A stretch of 64,000 bases of DNA from Exophiala sp. HKRS030 (GCA_023897205.1 JAHWDD010000006.1:3968001-4032000), one strand, 5' to 3'. Counted from the first letter of the stretch, positions 35,056 through 47,184 are shown. The notes: generated by a model from the sequence alone, not told the origin. Made by a program: numbers and translations.

Positions 35056-36513
35056 ATGGCCGTAGGAAACCGACCGTTATCTTTGCAGCCCAACACCCAA
35101 CCCAATGACGAGTCCAAATTGAGGCCAGCAAGCCCAACACGGGAACTTGGCAAGTCCACGGCATCATCCAAACGACACGCCAAAGGATTGTCCTTGAATT
35201 TTCCTATCCTCCTCCCTACTTCGATCCCAGGCTCGCAGTTCTCCGCCTCACCGACCAGCGCGTCCACACTGGCAACACCTATCGACTCGTCACGGTCTTC
35301 CCCTCACACTCGAGCTGTCCAGTTTCGGACGGCCGATCCAGTAGACGAGGCAAGCAATAAAACTGAAGGCAAAGGAGGTGCAGACTTTCTTACACTCCTA
35401 GCTGCTCAGGAGAGAAAAGTCCTGGAATTGAAGGAGGAGCTACAGAAAGCTGAGAGCGACTTATTATCGCTCAAGAGACAATGGGCTTCATACGAGGCTA
35501 CCAAGAAGAAGGATGAGGTTAAGCTAGTCAAGAAGTTACAACCTCTGGCACTCGGTGATGTAACGTCCTCGCACAAGCCGGACGCAGTGGATGAGGATGT
35601 CGATGAAGAGAGACGGAGGAAACGAGCGATAGTGGAGAGAAGCCATGTTGCCACAGCCACCAATACAGGTTCGTCGGCGAGTTCTGGTCTGAGCCGGAAG
35701 GGCTCGAAACGGATCTTTGAAGGGCGACATACACGAACATTGAGCCTCCTCAGTCCGACGACCTCAATCCCTCCTCGGTCAATAGCTAGAACCTCCACGG
35801 AATCGGAACCTCCTCTTGACAAACGGGAGGACTTCCAGGACGACGACAATGTCATTAGGCCGACACCGTTGAGAATGCCCACACTGGAAAGCCTTGTTTC
35901 GGGCGATCCTCTCCAGCTTGGATTCGGTAAAACATACAAGGACTTGGCAGCTCATCGACGATCTCTACCCCCTGTGGCCGCCGATATGCTCGTCAAACAA
36001 GGTCGGCAGGTCTATGACGGTGTTCGAGATGGTCTCTGGACTTTCTTCGAGGACATCAGACAAGCTACTGTGGGAGACGAGGGAGTCAATCGAACTGCTG
36101 CTCAACAACAGCTCCAAAGGCAACCGAAGAAGAAGCAGACAAGTAAGAAGGGTGCAGCCGGACGCAACAAAGATCAGTCTGGTGGTCCAGCTTCCGATGG
36201 TCATGGCCCGACGGCGAAAGAGCCATCGTTTTGGAACGAGTTTGGACTCGAGACACCCCATAAATCTAGCCCCGTGCCTCCGAGCAAGCAAGTGAAGAGC
36301 AATGGTCATGTTCAACAAAAGAGTAGTACAGATTCCACCAATCCACCAAGTCTCTTACCCGATGGACATGACAATGAGGAAATGGATGATGGCTGGGACA
36401 CATGGGAATCACCTGCTAGTAGCAGAATCCCGGTCTCTACCAACGACATCAAGAAGGGTCCAGTGAAGGTCTACCATGGCCAGAGATTCAAAAACTCACT
36501 CCAAGTAAACTGA
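35056..36513 (+). CDS. DUF4048-family protein
   Basis: This is a conserved filamentous-fungal protein of unknown role. The single exon codes 485 residues from the ATG at 35056 (MAVGNRPLSLQPN). The frame is open upstream but without an ATG. It is rich in Ser/Thr/Pro/Arg and mostly disordered. A coiled-coil block lies near residues 115-165 (LLAAQERKVLELKEELQKAE), which is the recognisable DUF4048 core together with the later LTLLAAQER and LMPTLE-like short blocks. A second conserved piece near residues 300-340 (GKTYKDLAAHRRSLPP and YDGVRDGLWTFFEDIRQATVGDE) looks amphipathic and may bind a partner. The C-terminus carries DDGWDTWES. Phosphorylation-rich scaffolding is a guess only. Confidence 0.8.
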   Translation: MAVGNRPLSLQPNTQPNDESKLRPASPTRELGKSTASSKRHAKGLSLNFPILLPTSIPGSQFSASPTSASTLATPIDSSRSSPHTRAVQFRTADPVDEASNKTEGKGGADFLTLLAAQERKVLELKEELQKAESDLLSLKRQWASYEATKKKDEVKLVKKLQPLALGDVTSSHKPDAVDEDVDEERRRKRAIVERSHVATATNTGSSASSGLSRKGSKRIFEGRHTRTLSLLSPTTSIPPRSIARTSTESEPPLDKREDFQDDDNVIRPTPLRMPTLESLVSGDPLQLGFGKTYKDLAAHRRSLPPVAADMLVKQGRQVYDGVRDGLWTFFEDIRQATVGDEGVNRTAAQQQLQRQPKKKQTSKKGAAGRNKDQSGGPASDGHGPTAKEPSFWNEFGLETPHKSSPVPPSKQVKSNGHVQQKSSTDSTNPPSLLPDGHDNEEMDDGWDTWESPASSRIPVSTNDIKKGPVKVYHGQRFKNSLQVN

Positions 36514-38768
36514 CTCGAACGGTCAGTGACTTGATGAGAGAATGGGACGCTGCGCAGAAAAACGATGGCTCAGGGGACAGTCATGACTTGGTGAATGCAA
36601 CAGATGCTCTACTGAGTAGTCCACACATATGAACAGACCGTAGAGGTCGATGCGTTGACAGCGATTTACGAAAAGCACAGATGGGGAAACAAGGGCAACA
36701 AACGACGCGTTGACATCAACACGACTTCAAAAGTCCCAATCACGAGCCTGCCAGACGGAGTCAAGCACGGCTACGTTATCTGCCAGAGAGTTTGAGAATT
36801 TTGGGTCGTTTATCCCCCGGATTTTCACTCTTTTGTTGACAGAGGGAGAACAGGTATGCCTTGGTGGTGCTCGAGCCATGTTTACTTGGATCGAGATCTG
36901 TCACGAGATCATGCGATTGTGGTCGAAATTGAGGGCTATGACGACGATAAAATGTCATGATGATCTTTTGACAATAGATACAGGACCCCAGGGAGAACCG
37001 TGCATATTGACCATGGGCCTCGGTTGGCCTGGTTGACGATATATTATGCAACCTCTAGGATAGATTATTGTAAATGCACATTGTACAATACGGGATCTAA
37101 CCAGACAAGACGGTACCTCGGATCACCGGCTAGAAGCTAATTAATTTACTGTAATGATCTCGGGTCCATCGGACGTCAGGTCGAGACGCGGGTCACAATT
37201 TCCAAGATAGACGAGCGAGATTCGAGGCCTTGAATTGCTTCATAGTCGAAGGTGCTCTTACTTGCATCAGGGTGGATGTTACTAATTCGTGTTCCTCAAC
37301 ACTTGTTCCCCTGGTGATGGTCCATGGATGAATCAGGGAATCCCTGATGATGGACGATCCGAGGGATTCTAGAAACAGATTGTTTGCTATGGAGTCATGG
37401 GAGTGTACATTATGCACATACATACGTACTCCGTACAGTACATTGCACCCCTGAAAATGGCACCAAGATGACGAGTCAGGACTAGAAATAATAATGTGTT
37501 CTACGAAGCCCTTGAATAAATCAATTTTGGGCATGAGCCGGTGGGAACTTGGGAATGAGGACTCAGAATATGGATACCAGATCCAAATTGAAGTCCAACC
37601 AAAGTCCATAAATCTCAAGGTTTGGATCATCTCCTTTTGGGACGACATGGGATTGGCTGGTCAGAGACACCGGCCCTTGCGTTAGAAGCCACAGGCGCAA
37701 TAGGCTAGGTGCTTTAGGGGTTAGAGATGGGCGTGGGAAGGGCTAAGAGGCCACTACAGGGCCGACAAGGGCTCCCAATCTGGGCGTAATTGGCGGGAGA
37801 TGCTAGAGGCCCGAGACCCTAGAGCCTAGGATGAAGAAGCTAACGGGGGTGCCGGGGTGCCCAGGGTTCCAGGGGTGCCAGGGGCGCAGGAAACTAAGGA
37901 AACTTAGGGAATCTCTGGGCTCTTCCGTCGCACCTTTCCGCTTTGGGTTTGGGTTGCCATGTAAACAAACCCGTCGCATCCCCACATTTTCAACCACATT
38001 GCTACTTTTTTGTCCATCCCATCGACCATCACCACATTGACCACTCTGCCAGTCTACCAGTCTACCACATTTAGCCTACCTGCCGAGTACTCCGTCCACG
38101 GCATCACAGCTCCACGAGCCCACGAGTCCATGACTTGGACCCCCTTGAATCCTTATGGCGTAGGGCACGAAACTTGAGATCGTCCTTGTCACCCTCCGTC
38201 AGGGTGCATTGTTCCACACCCAAACACATCTCCCTTCTCCCCTCTCGAGCTCCAGCTGCGCCATCGTCCAAGCCACCAAGCCCCTCCCCCCGGTCCTCTT
38301 GCCGAGAGCCCAGAGGTCATGAGGTACGCATTATCTGTGTCTGGGAGGAATCACCGCAACTGATTGACATCCATCTCTCCCGACCCTCTATCTCAACTCG
38401 GCTTGCCACTACAGATCTTTGTAGCTCTTACACATCTATTCTTCTCGCTCTTCCTATTCTCACCTTATCCCAGTCATTCCCTTTATCCGATGCTTGTATC
38501 AATACCGCTGTCCAAACTCTTGCATTGTCTTCTGGCGCAATCTCTTGCATACACTGCCTTCGACTTAGACCTTGTACATCATCTCTCGGCGTCTGAAACA
38601 TCTCATAGCGGCGCAGCAATCGTCTGGTACAAAGATCGGTTGTCCAGTGTTTGAAAACAGCGCATCCACAAAAGAGCATCGCGGTCGGAACAAAGTCCTG
38701 GCCGGGGTTACATCATACAACTTCCATAAGACGCAACTGTGCGCAAGACTACCGTCTCAACCGTCACC
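36514..38768. other. intergenic, 2.25 kb
   Basis: A TACTCCGTA copy lies at 37427-37435 and a near-match (TACTCCGTC) near 38088. From about 38040 to 38760 the plus strand is C/T-rich and probably the leader of the kinase gene. No gene was recognised. Confidence 0.5.
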
Positions 38769-41074
38769 ATGATGACATATTCAGAATCCGCGCCCCGTGA
38801 GGCAAGGAAAGTCCATCAACCTCAATTCGAGATTCAGCAGGATGAAGCAAACGGCGACACACTGGCAGATCGATATCAGATGTTGGAGGAACTGGGTAGT
38901 GGCTCGTTCGGTGTCGTCTACAAGGCCATTGAGAAAGCCACGGGCGAAATTGTGGCTATTAAACATGTATGACAGCCTGTTCTTGAAACTCCATGTGTCG
39001 TCCATGTGCCCCTACTGACTCTCTATATTAGGTCGATCTCGAGTCCTCAGAAGAAGATCTGTCAGATATCCTGTCAGAACTATCAGTGCTCTCCTCCTGT
39101 TCCAGTCCTCATGTCACCAAGTATCGCCTTGCCTTCCTTCGTCGCCAGACACTCTGGATCGTCATGGAATACTTAGGTGGTGGCTCCTGCGCTGACCTCC
39201 TTAAGCCTCCTCCTCACCGCTTGTCCGAAGCACATATCGCCATCATTTGTCGAGAACTTCTGCTCGGCTTATCATACTTGCATAGCGAGGGAAAGTTACA
39301 TAGAGATATCAAAGCTGCGAACGTCCTGCTGGGCATGGATGGACGTGTGAAACTGGCTGACTTCGGTGTGGCCGCCCAGTTGGTCGGATTGAAGAGTGTG
39401 AGAAACACATTCGTGGGCACACCGTTTTGGATGGCCCCTGAGGTGATTCAACAGGAAGGACATGACGCAAAAGCTGATGTCTGGAGTTTGGGCATCACTG
39501 CTATGGAGTTGGCCAATGGAGAGCCTCCTCATGCAAATGTGCATCCCATGAAAGTCCTCTTCTTAATACCCAAACAGTCAGCGCCCAGATTAGAAGGAAG
39601 CCAATGGTCAAGAGATTTTCGTGACTTTGTGGCGGCTTGTCTGACAAAGGATGTGGACAAGAGAGTAAGCGCCAAAGAGCTACTCAAGCATAGATTCATT
39701 CGATCTGCAGGCAAGATCGAAGGTCTACAAGAGTTGATCGTCATGAAACAAGACTGGGAAGCTGGAAAGGGTGGCGATCGGAATTTAAAGTACTACGCTG
39801 AGACTTTGAGGAATCTGTCTGGTGTGAAAGAGGATGATGAGTGGGTGTTTGAGACTGTCCGAGCTGTTCCCACAGTCGATCTCAGAGGCATTCAGACCCA
39901 GAAGAGAAGGAAAGTGGGAAATTCGACCTTAGACGCAATGGAAGGTGAGGGTGAGAACAGCCCGTCACAACTGATCAAGGATCTGGATATCAAAAGCAAA
40001 GATGATGCTGAAGACAAACCAGCTCATTCCACCACGCGCAGAATACCAGAGTCGAAACGTGATCAGCTCGAACGGAAAGATTCGGCAGAATCAACCACAT
40101 CAAGGCGGACGGCCAAGAAGCGTCTATCCAGTGCACAAGCCAAACAACCCTTGGGCGTCAATATGTCCTTTGGTAACAGTCCCAGCACTGTTCGACAATT
40201 TCGAAGGGTCTCACCTAGTGCGATCAGCATCAACACTGAGAATGAAGATCCCAATTCTAGCGTGATTAGGACACCTTCCAAGGCCAAGGCCGGTTTACAC
40301 GATTTCGTGGATATGGACAAGTCTCTTCTTCATGGGACCAAACCCGATAAGAATTCGAGATTTTCATCCACGGCAACAACTATTGCCGCCGAGTCCAAAG
40401 AAGCGAATCTAGGGAGAAAGCTTTACAGCAATGCAATTGGAATATCCTGTCAGGATGTCCTCAGCAACACTGCGGATGAGGTCAAGCGAGAAGCTGTGGC
40501 TAGACTTGCGGAGGCGTTTTCTGATCTCGAAAATGTCGATCCTGATGGCATGTATCATATCATGCAGGGAATCATGGAGAAGATGAAGAATGATAAGGAG
40601 CTCAAGGGCATGCTACCTTCGTCACCTGCGACCGACAGTCTGATGCAGCCAGGCCAGTATCAACAGGAGCTATCGCAGAAGCCGGTGGGATCTTTGCTTC
40701 AGAAGGACCCTTCCAGTTCATCACAATCCCAGCCCATTTCCGCGAATGCATCCCGACAAGTAACGCCGTCGACTCCAACGGGTAAAGGGAATCTCGGAGC
40801 CAAACTTGTGCTTGCTCAAAACAATCCTCATTTGAAATCTCATCGACGACGACAATCGGCTCAAGCTGCCATTATAAAAAGTCGAGACACAAGTCAAGTC
40901 TTTGCAGCGAGCCCGGAGAAGACCAGGAGAAGAGGACTTAGCAACGAATCTTCAGAGCTGGAGAAGGACATTCTTCAAGGATTCCAAGGCGGTCTCGAGC
41001 ATAATCGTCAATTAGCGGATAGCTTGTTTGACAGGTGGTGCGAAGGTCTGAGGGTTAGATGGCCTGCTTTATGA
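38769..41074 (+). CDS. GCK-III type Ser/Thr kinase, Sid1/SepL-like
   Basis: This is a germinal-centre kinase of the STE20 group. The fungal members closest in pattern act in the septation initiation network (Sid1, SepL) or in the polarity (RAM) network (Kic1/Nak1). Exon 1 is 38769-38966 and exon 2 39032-41074, for 746 residues. The kinase domain spans about 36-290: Gly loop LGSGSFG (43-48), catalytic Lys in AIKH (65), HRDIKAAN near 156, DFG near 176, GTPFWMAPE activation segment and HPMKVLFLIPK. The KHRFIRSAGK segment that follows is typical of the subfamily. The C-terminal 450 residues are Ser/Lys-rich, with a conserved helical block near 540-590 (EVKREAVARLAEAFSDLE) and an end block LFDRWCEGLRVRW. 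The intron splits the frame cleanly after AIKH. Which pathway it serves cannot be settled here. Confidence 0.9.
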
Positions 41075-41756
41075 TCGAGCGTCTACTTTGTCTATTGATG
41101 TTACCTAATATGGGGAAGGGTTGACGAGGATTCGTGGGTCTGATGAAGGTTTGAACTAGAGGATAGGGACATTCCCGAACTCAGCACTCACAGACCCAGC
41201 AAAATGCGAAAAGCCTGAACATGTCGAGCCCTACTTCTCCCCAACTCACACGACGAATGCTGCTGAAAAGCGATTCATTTTGTTTTGCCTTGATCCATTT
41301 TCATCCTGGTTGTTTTTTTTCCACTTGTATCATTCATTGCATAGCCACGGAATTTGGACGGCCACGGAAGACATTTTTGTCTGCAGAAAACTTTCCTTTT
41401 TGTTGTCTTTTCTTTTCTTTTCTTTCTTCTGTCTCCCCCAGCGTGTCCGGGAACACCCTGGGACATCGATTGAGGGGATTGCATCATCAGCATATCGGTT
41501 CTGGTCTCTTACCATTTACGAGGCGGATTGGGTCATTGTTTTCGGCAGCATGGTATTAAAGGGTTAAGTCTGAAGAGCACACAGTACAGGTATATCGGGG
41601 GTCTAGCGGGGAGGGGAGTGGGATCAGTTGGGGGAATGGATGGGAATTCGGGGATGGCACCTGAGGGTGGTGGAGTTCATCCTGGTGGTGAGAGAAAGAG
41701 AGGAAGGGACAGGTTGGATGGAGGTTGGGGGGAAGATGGTACCTAGATTGCCTGAA

Positions 41757-41769
41757 CCCCCCCCCCCCC
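41757..41769. repeat. C13 homopolymer
   Basis: Thirteen consecutive C bases in intergenic DNA, the longest homopolymer seen in the window. Confidence 0.9.
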
Positions 41770-41890
41770 ATCCCCCATCTGCCTGGGTCGATTAATCGAC
41801 TGACTGGTTGATTGATCTGATCGTTCCTTTTTGTAACAATAGTTGGAGCAATGAAATAATAGCAAGGCGAAATTGGTCTCCCTGGGGGGG

Positions 41891-41930
41891 TTGGTGTTGG
41901 TGTTGGTGTTGGTGTCGGTGTCGGTGTCGT
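41891..41930. repeat. GGTGTT/GGTGTC microsatellite
   Basis: About six hexamer copies, changing from GGTGTT to GGTGTC along the array. Confidence 0.85.
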
Positions 41931-41951
41931 TGTGCAGCAAAAGGAGATAGC

Positions 41952-42000
41952 AGAGGATAGAGAGGATAGAGAGGATAGAGAGAATGGAGAAGATAGACAG
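41952..42000. repeat. GAGAGGATA tandem
   Basis: Four to five copies of a nine-base purine-rich unit (AGAGGATAG phase) with decay at the 3' end. Confidence 0.8.
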
Positions 42001-42100
42001 GATAGAAGAGATTGTATATCGGAATGAAAATATATACTTACTCTAACTAACTAACTAGCTAGATATCTAAGTTCTTTGCTCCAGTGGTCGTTCATTCATC

Positions 42101-42121
42101 GTGTGTGCGTGTGTGTGTGTG
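42101..42121. repeat. GT microsatellite
   Basis: About ten GT dinucleotides with one GC interruption. Confidence 0.85.
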
Positions 42122-42464
42122 TACTCTGCGCGAGATTTGAGGAAAAGATAGATAGGTTTCGTTGGTGCTTATTATGGTTATATTCTCGAGGCGCGACGGC
42201 TAGTCACAATAGGGATCAGATAGATTGCTTGAGGTCCCTGTCGTTAGGGGAGGACGCCGAGTAATCTATATACACTATCGGTGGGTAGGAGATATATATA
42301 TTATGTTAGAGAGTAATTGCGTGATAGAGCACTAAGACGCTCTTACACTACTAACTAGTCTCTAGATATCTTATCCGCCGTCAACATTAGCTCTATACTT
42401 ACTAGTTAGCTATACTCTCTATCTAGTAGTTAGTTAGTCGTGTACTCCACAGGGAAGGATACTG

Positions 42465-42480
42465 TACTCCGTACGGAGTA
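42465..42480. promoter_or_regulatory. 16-bp palindrome TACTCCGTACGGAGTA
   Basis: Two copies of the recurrent TACTCCGTA motif overlap head to head to make a perfect 16-bp palindrome. Other copies lie at 5989-5997, 6302-6310, 13887-13895, 27082-27090, 37427-37435 and 42537-42545. Every copy I found is intergenic. Whether a protein binds it is unknown; a regulatory role is inferred from symmetry and placement only. Confidence 0.5.
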
Positions 42481-43150
42481 GTCGTGGAGAATCCCAGTCG
42501 AGGGACCCACGCGGGGCCCATACATACTGTACTTCCTACTCCGTAGATACCAAGCCAGAGTCTTGATACCTTGCAAGGCACCTTTTACCTGTATGCTACG
42601 AAACCATAAAGAGGGCCCCTCTGGTCAGTCACCAAGGGAGGGATTGCCGAGCGCACGGAATTGGAAGGCATGGTAAGATGGACGATGCAAGATAAAGATA
42701 AAAGCATTGTGGGAAGTACGAGCCGCACCCGAGTCGACGGAGCGCTTTACCGAGTATACCGTATAGAGCCAACCTCGGGCGGTAAAACCTCTCGTCGTAT
42801 GCTCCGGCTCTCGAAGCGTTTGTCTCGTGGTTCCTGTTAACCGTTTGCTTGGAAAGCTTCGGGTGTGGACTCGGACATGTACTAGGTATGTACCGCCATT
42901 GGTTACTTTCCCCAAGGGGAAATACTGTACGGATGACTTCTTGTAGCCTCCTTAGCCGGTAGTACCCTGTACCTCGTACCCCGCTTATTCAACCTTCTCC
43001 ATACTGTATGGAGTAGTCCTCAGGTCTGTTCATCATTTCATCGAGTTCGGTGTGGTGCTTTACGTGGCTCTTTAACGTAGAGTCGCTTCCCACCACTTGG
43101 CCCAGGCCAGAAACCAGAAACCAGAAACCAGACCTGGAATCATACCCACT

Positions 43151-45534
43151 ATGCCGGATCGTGAGCAGCTTGCAGCAAGTAGTTCAAATCTTCCGCGATA
43201 ATCCCACGACCAATCTTCCTTCGAACAGTGTACTGAATGCCGGGCGAGAAAGCTCAAGGTAGGTACCTAATCGAGTCCTAACTCGAGCATATGTCAATTG
43301 ACAGACCAGTGCTCAAGGACTCTGCCCGAATGCAGCTCCTGTCTCAGAAAGCAAAAGCGCTGTATTTATTCTTCGAAACGGATTCGCAGTCCATTGACAA
43401 GGTCGTGAGTACATGGCAGTACAATATTGGCAAGGTCGAATATGAGGCTGAACACACTCACACTCACAGCTATGTTTCTGGCCTCGAACGTCGCGTGCAT
43501 GCCCTAGAACAAGCACTACTTGCCACAAAACCTGGGGTAGAGCTCGAAGACATCATTCCTCCAGACCATGATATCTTGCGACAACAACTATCGTCGGTCA
43601 TCATTGGCGAGGATACAGTCGTCGATGTCGAATCTCCATTCACTGCAGATGTAACATCCGGAAATTCAACCCCAGATTTGCTGTCCACCGGGCTTCATGG
43701 CTTTGATTGGGGCGAAAGAGAACCAGGTAGCTTTGGAGTGAGTGACGGTTGTCAGCAAGAACGAGAAGGCAGCATTGGATATTTCGGTATCTGTGATGGA
43801 ACCCTGACTGCCAAACCTCCGCTAATCACTCATCTAGGGAAACTCACCAACGTCGCACTCCTGCGAATGCTCTATAAGACCGATTTGCTCTGGGGAGGTC
43901 CGTCTCAGCGACATGACGACTCACCCTCCGCCCGACTAGTAGACGAAGGCTCCACCACCATTGCATGGGAAGATCTGATGCCACCACAAGGCACTCAATG
44001 GTTTACCGAGTTCTTTATCAATGCATACTTCAACTACTTTCACACCACCTATCCATTGCTTCACGAGCCAACATTTCGAGCTCAATTTTCCGAACTCCTC
44101 CCTAGGCCTCCAGAAGAAGCCTGGTCTCTGCTGACTCGAGCGGTGCTCGCGCTTGGTGCGTGGTGCACGGGATTTGACATCACCGTTGGCAGTCGCAAGG
44201 GGCCCCCGATTATTTTGCCTTGTTCCGAAACATCAATCTCTTCGAGTCAGGATCCCTTTGCATGGTTCAAGCACTGACATTACTTGGTACTTTCTTACAC
44301 AAACAATGCAAGTTCAACTCCTCTTCTATATACCTTGGAGCCGCAGTGAAAATGGCGTTGAGTCTCGGTCTCCACCGAGAGTTCTCTCATTGCGACATAT
44401 CTCTGCTCGATCGCGAGATGCGACGAAGAGTGTGGTGGTGCCTCTACATCCTCGACAGTGGCGCAGCAATGACCATGGGCAGACCAATATTGTTGCCTAG
44501 TTTATCTGCGATTGGCATCAAGAAGCCTCTGAATGTGCCGGAGCAGGTGAGGAATCAGTCCTTGTGTTACAAGAGGTCGCCTACTAACTCATCCCAGTGC
44601 GTGACGGCTCGAACGTCGGTTGAGCCAGAAGAAAGTCGTGGACTGACAATCTATTCGAATCTCATCGCACAAGTCGAGTTTCATATGTTGGCCAACAAAA
44701 CCTACAATGCTTTTGTCAGCAACCCTGAAGTCTCAATCCAAGGCCTTCTCAACTTCGAAGACAAGGTGGAAGCATGGTGTAGGTCGCTTCCCCCACACCT
44801 GCAGGAAGACTGGCCTCAGCATGGTCCCTGCCCAAACCTCGGGTTTTCCTCCTCCCATCTCCTCTGGAGAGTACGATGCATCAAAGCTGCTCTCTTCTTT
44901 CCCACCTTCATGGAAGTGGTCAGGAAGAGCCGCACACAACCCACTGCCCCACCTCTACGAGACGACCAGCGGGAAGTTCTTTGCATAAGCGTTAGACAAG
45001 CCCACGACAGCGTCAATGACATTCACCACTTCTTTCTCAAGGAGAGCTTGGACGGCCTCAGGAACTGGTATGCTCGGTAGGTTCCGCGTCCTCACAGCGA
45101 CGCCATGGTCTTAGAGTTGATCATTTTCCAGATACTGCCTGGTTCAAAACGCTTTGGTTTTGACGATCGCACTGCGATCAGACTTCGTTTTTCTCAAGAA
45201 TCGCCAGGACGAATTCCTGGCGGATCTGGGGATTGTGAAAGATCTGCTAACGAGAATCGTAAGCCACGACGCAGTGGCCGAACAGACCCTCGGCATCATC
45301 CACGCCGTCCTCGCCGGCGCTGAGCAATCTGCCACCGACAGCTGCTTGGCGCTGGCAGACGGAAGCTTGCTTGATCTGGGAAGCTTTTCTTTTGAGCAAC
45401 AATTCAACTCGCAATATTGCACATCCTGGAACGACGGTGAGATTTGTTACCCTACTCGCTCCGACGGCGAGGCAGGGAGGCATGCTCCAGCATCCTGGCT
45501 GCCCAGACAAGGTCACAGTAACCACAATGGATAG
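43151..45534 (+). CDS. Zn2Cys6 transcription factor with Fungal_trans domain (start unresolved, one probable frameshift)
   Basis: This is a nuclear zinc-cluster regulator. The cluster is canonical C-x2-C-x6-C-x6-C-x2-C-x6-C, built by joining CTECRARKLK (ending 43258) to CSRTLPECSSC (starting 43310). Exons after that are 43310-43404, 43470-44546, 44598-45076 and 45132-45534. The linker and coiled-coil (GLERRVHALEQALL) follow. The Fungal_trans region covers ALGAWCTGF to the LLGTFLHKQ/MALSLGLHRE blocks and RRRVWWCLYILD. The frame slips at GGGGCCCCC (44199-44207); one added base restores it. Two problems remain: an in-frame TAA at 43199-43201 lies between the ATG at 43151 and the zinc cluster, and no splice that removes it keeps frame. 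The N-terminus may lie in an unseen exon, or the gene may be broken. Neighbours suggest control of the dehydrogenase and transporter genes. Confidence 0.75.
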
Positions 45535-46015
45535 ACATGTCCTTACGAAGCTTCCTCGAGGCTTCAGGGATTTCTCCAAACGCCACTCGGTTATTTCAGC
45601 GAGCCTTAGGATCCCATCGCTCAGATAACACATGTTTGGGAGAATCACGGCCCTGTGTGCTTGCGTTACCTTTGGAGCTCTGTCAGCACGACATTTCAAT
45701 CCAAGACAAATTTGGGGATAGCACGCAAGCTCTTTGCAGCCCTAGAAGTGTGACGGCTGGTTCTTTCGAGAATTCCCGCCAGTAGTCAGGGCTACTACTA
45801 GAGTTAGAGATAGCCCTCAGTCCGAACGTCCTAAACTTCAACATGACGCTTGACTGCAATGCCTCGGGCTACTCGGGCTCTGCATTGTTTATTTCATCGT
45901 TTACGTGCCTGGCTTGGATCTTTGAAGACCTTACTGGGTGCCAGATTCCGTCAACCTCCTGGATAAACTTAAGAACGGACTTGGGCTATATTTTTGATGC
46001 TCTAACTTGTCAAGT
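45535..46015. other. intergenic, convergent 3' ends
   Basis: This lies between the 3' end of the Zn2Cys6 gene (plus) and that of the dehydrogenase gene (minus). Frames overlapping it have no domain. Confidence 0.45.
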
Positions 46016-47184
46016 CTACGTTTGGGCCACAGACTGTATTTCCGCACCCACGTCAACCAAGATTTTGACATGGTTTTCCCTGTCATTGGCCAAAGTGTTG
46101 AAGCCTTCGCTATCCACCTGGTCCAATTTGATCACTTTGGTGATCATACGCCTGGGATCTAATGTGCCTGTAGAATTGAAAGTTTAGACAAGTTTTTTCG
46201 GGGGCGACTGAGCAGGTTATAATACACACCTGAAGAAATGGCTTGGATGACGTCTTCGAAATCACCTTTAGAATATCCCATACTCCCCATGTACTTTTTC
46301 TCACTCAAGAGCATCTGCGTCAGATCAACAGTAGCTCGCTGCTCCCAGACTGCGACATTCACCAGTGTTGCCCCTACTTTGAGAACTTCAAAGGCCATGT
46401 CAGCCGCAGCCTGCACTCCTGCTGCATCAAATGCAATGTCGACACCGGCTCCATCTGTCAAGTTCATAATCTCTTGCTTCGCGTCAGAAGTAACAGGATT
46501 AACCGTGTGATGCGCCCCGAAATCCTCAGCCATGACTTTCCTGTTGCGACTGACTTCACTGACAATGATCTTATTGCACCCTCTACTCCGCAATGCTTGA
46601 ATAAGTGCCAGACCGATTGGTCCTCCGCCGAGGACAAGGACGGTATACTCCGGTCGAAAAGGCGAGATGCTAACTGCGTGCCAGCCGACGGCAAGGGGCT
46701 CCACCAAGGCACCAATGTCAAGAGGCACGTTGTCAGGCAAGAGCTTGACGCAACTGGCTGGGACGACGATGTGATCGCTGAGGCCGCCACCGCCGCCGTG
46801 CAATCCCAGGAACACAACATTTTTGCAGCATTGGGGATAGCCCGCTTTACAGCCAGCACAGCTTCCATCGTATAGGGTGGGTTCGATACAGACTCGATCG
46901 CCCGGTTTGACGTTATCGACGCCCGAACCGACTTCTTCGACGACGGCACTGAATTCGTGGCCGAGAACAACGGGTGCCTCTTCCCCAGTGACATGATGTG
47001 GGTGGCCCTTGGCTGGGATGATCTTTGGACCGCCCAAGTACTCGTGCAAGTCCGACCCACAGATTCCACAGAACTTGGGTGCGCATTTTACTTGGCCCGG
47101 ACCAGGACTGGGCACAGGGATTGAATCTAGCCGGACGTCTCGTTGTCCATAAAGACGTACAGCATTCATGGTGGTGGGCGGCAT
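46016..47184 (-). CDS. zinc-dependent polyol/2,3-butanediol dehydrogenase
   Basis: This is a medium-chain zinc alcohol dehydrogenase that oxidises a secondary alcohol with NAD(P); the pattern is closest to fungal (R,R)-butanediol and sorbitol dehydrogenases. Exon 1 is 47184-46230 and exon 2 46167-46016, coding 368 residues. The catalytic zinc ligands are C42 in CGICGSDLHEY and H76-E77 in LGHEF. The structural-zinc Cys set is C109, C112, C119 and C120 in the GSCAGCKAGYPQCC loop. The Rossmann motif is LGGGPIGLALIQ. The long HPHHVTGEEAPVVLGHEF stretch is typical of the butanediol dehydrogenase branch. It is divergent from the sugar-porter gene (start 48152), with about 970 bp of shared upstream DNA, and next to a Zn2Cys6 regulator. 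The substrate is inferred, not shown. Confidence 0.87.

Larger units (their letters stand above)
41075..43150. other. intergenic, 2.1 kb, very rich in simple repeats
   Basis: This is dense in low-complexity tracts: CTTTT repeats (41407-41426), C13 (41757-41769), GGTGTT (41891-41930), GAGAGGATA (41952-42000), GT (42101-42121) and CTAACTA runs near 42040-42060 and 42340-42440. TACTCCGTA palindromes lie at 42465-42480 and 42537-42545. No coding gene was recognised. Confidence 0.55.

Noticed and set aside
45843..46187. 114-codon plus-strand open frame opposite the dehydrogenase 3' end
   Set aside because: It lies antisense to exon 2 and the intron of the dehydrogenase gene and shows no domain.
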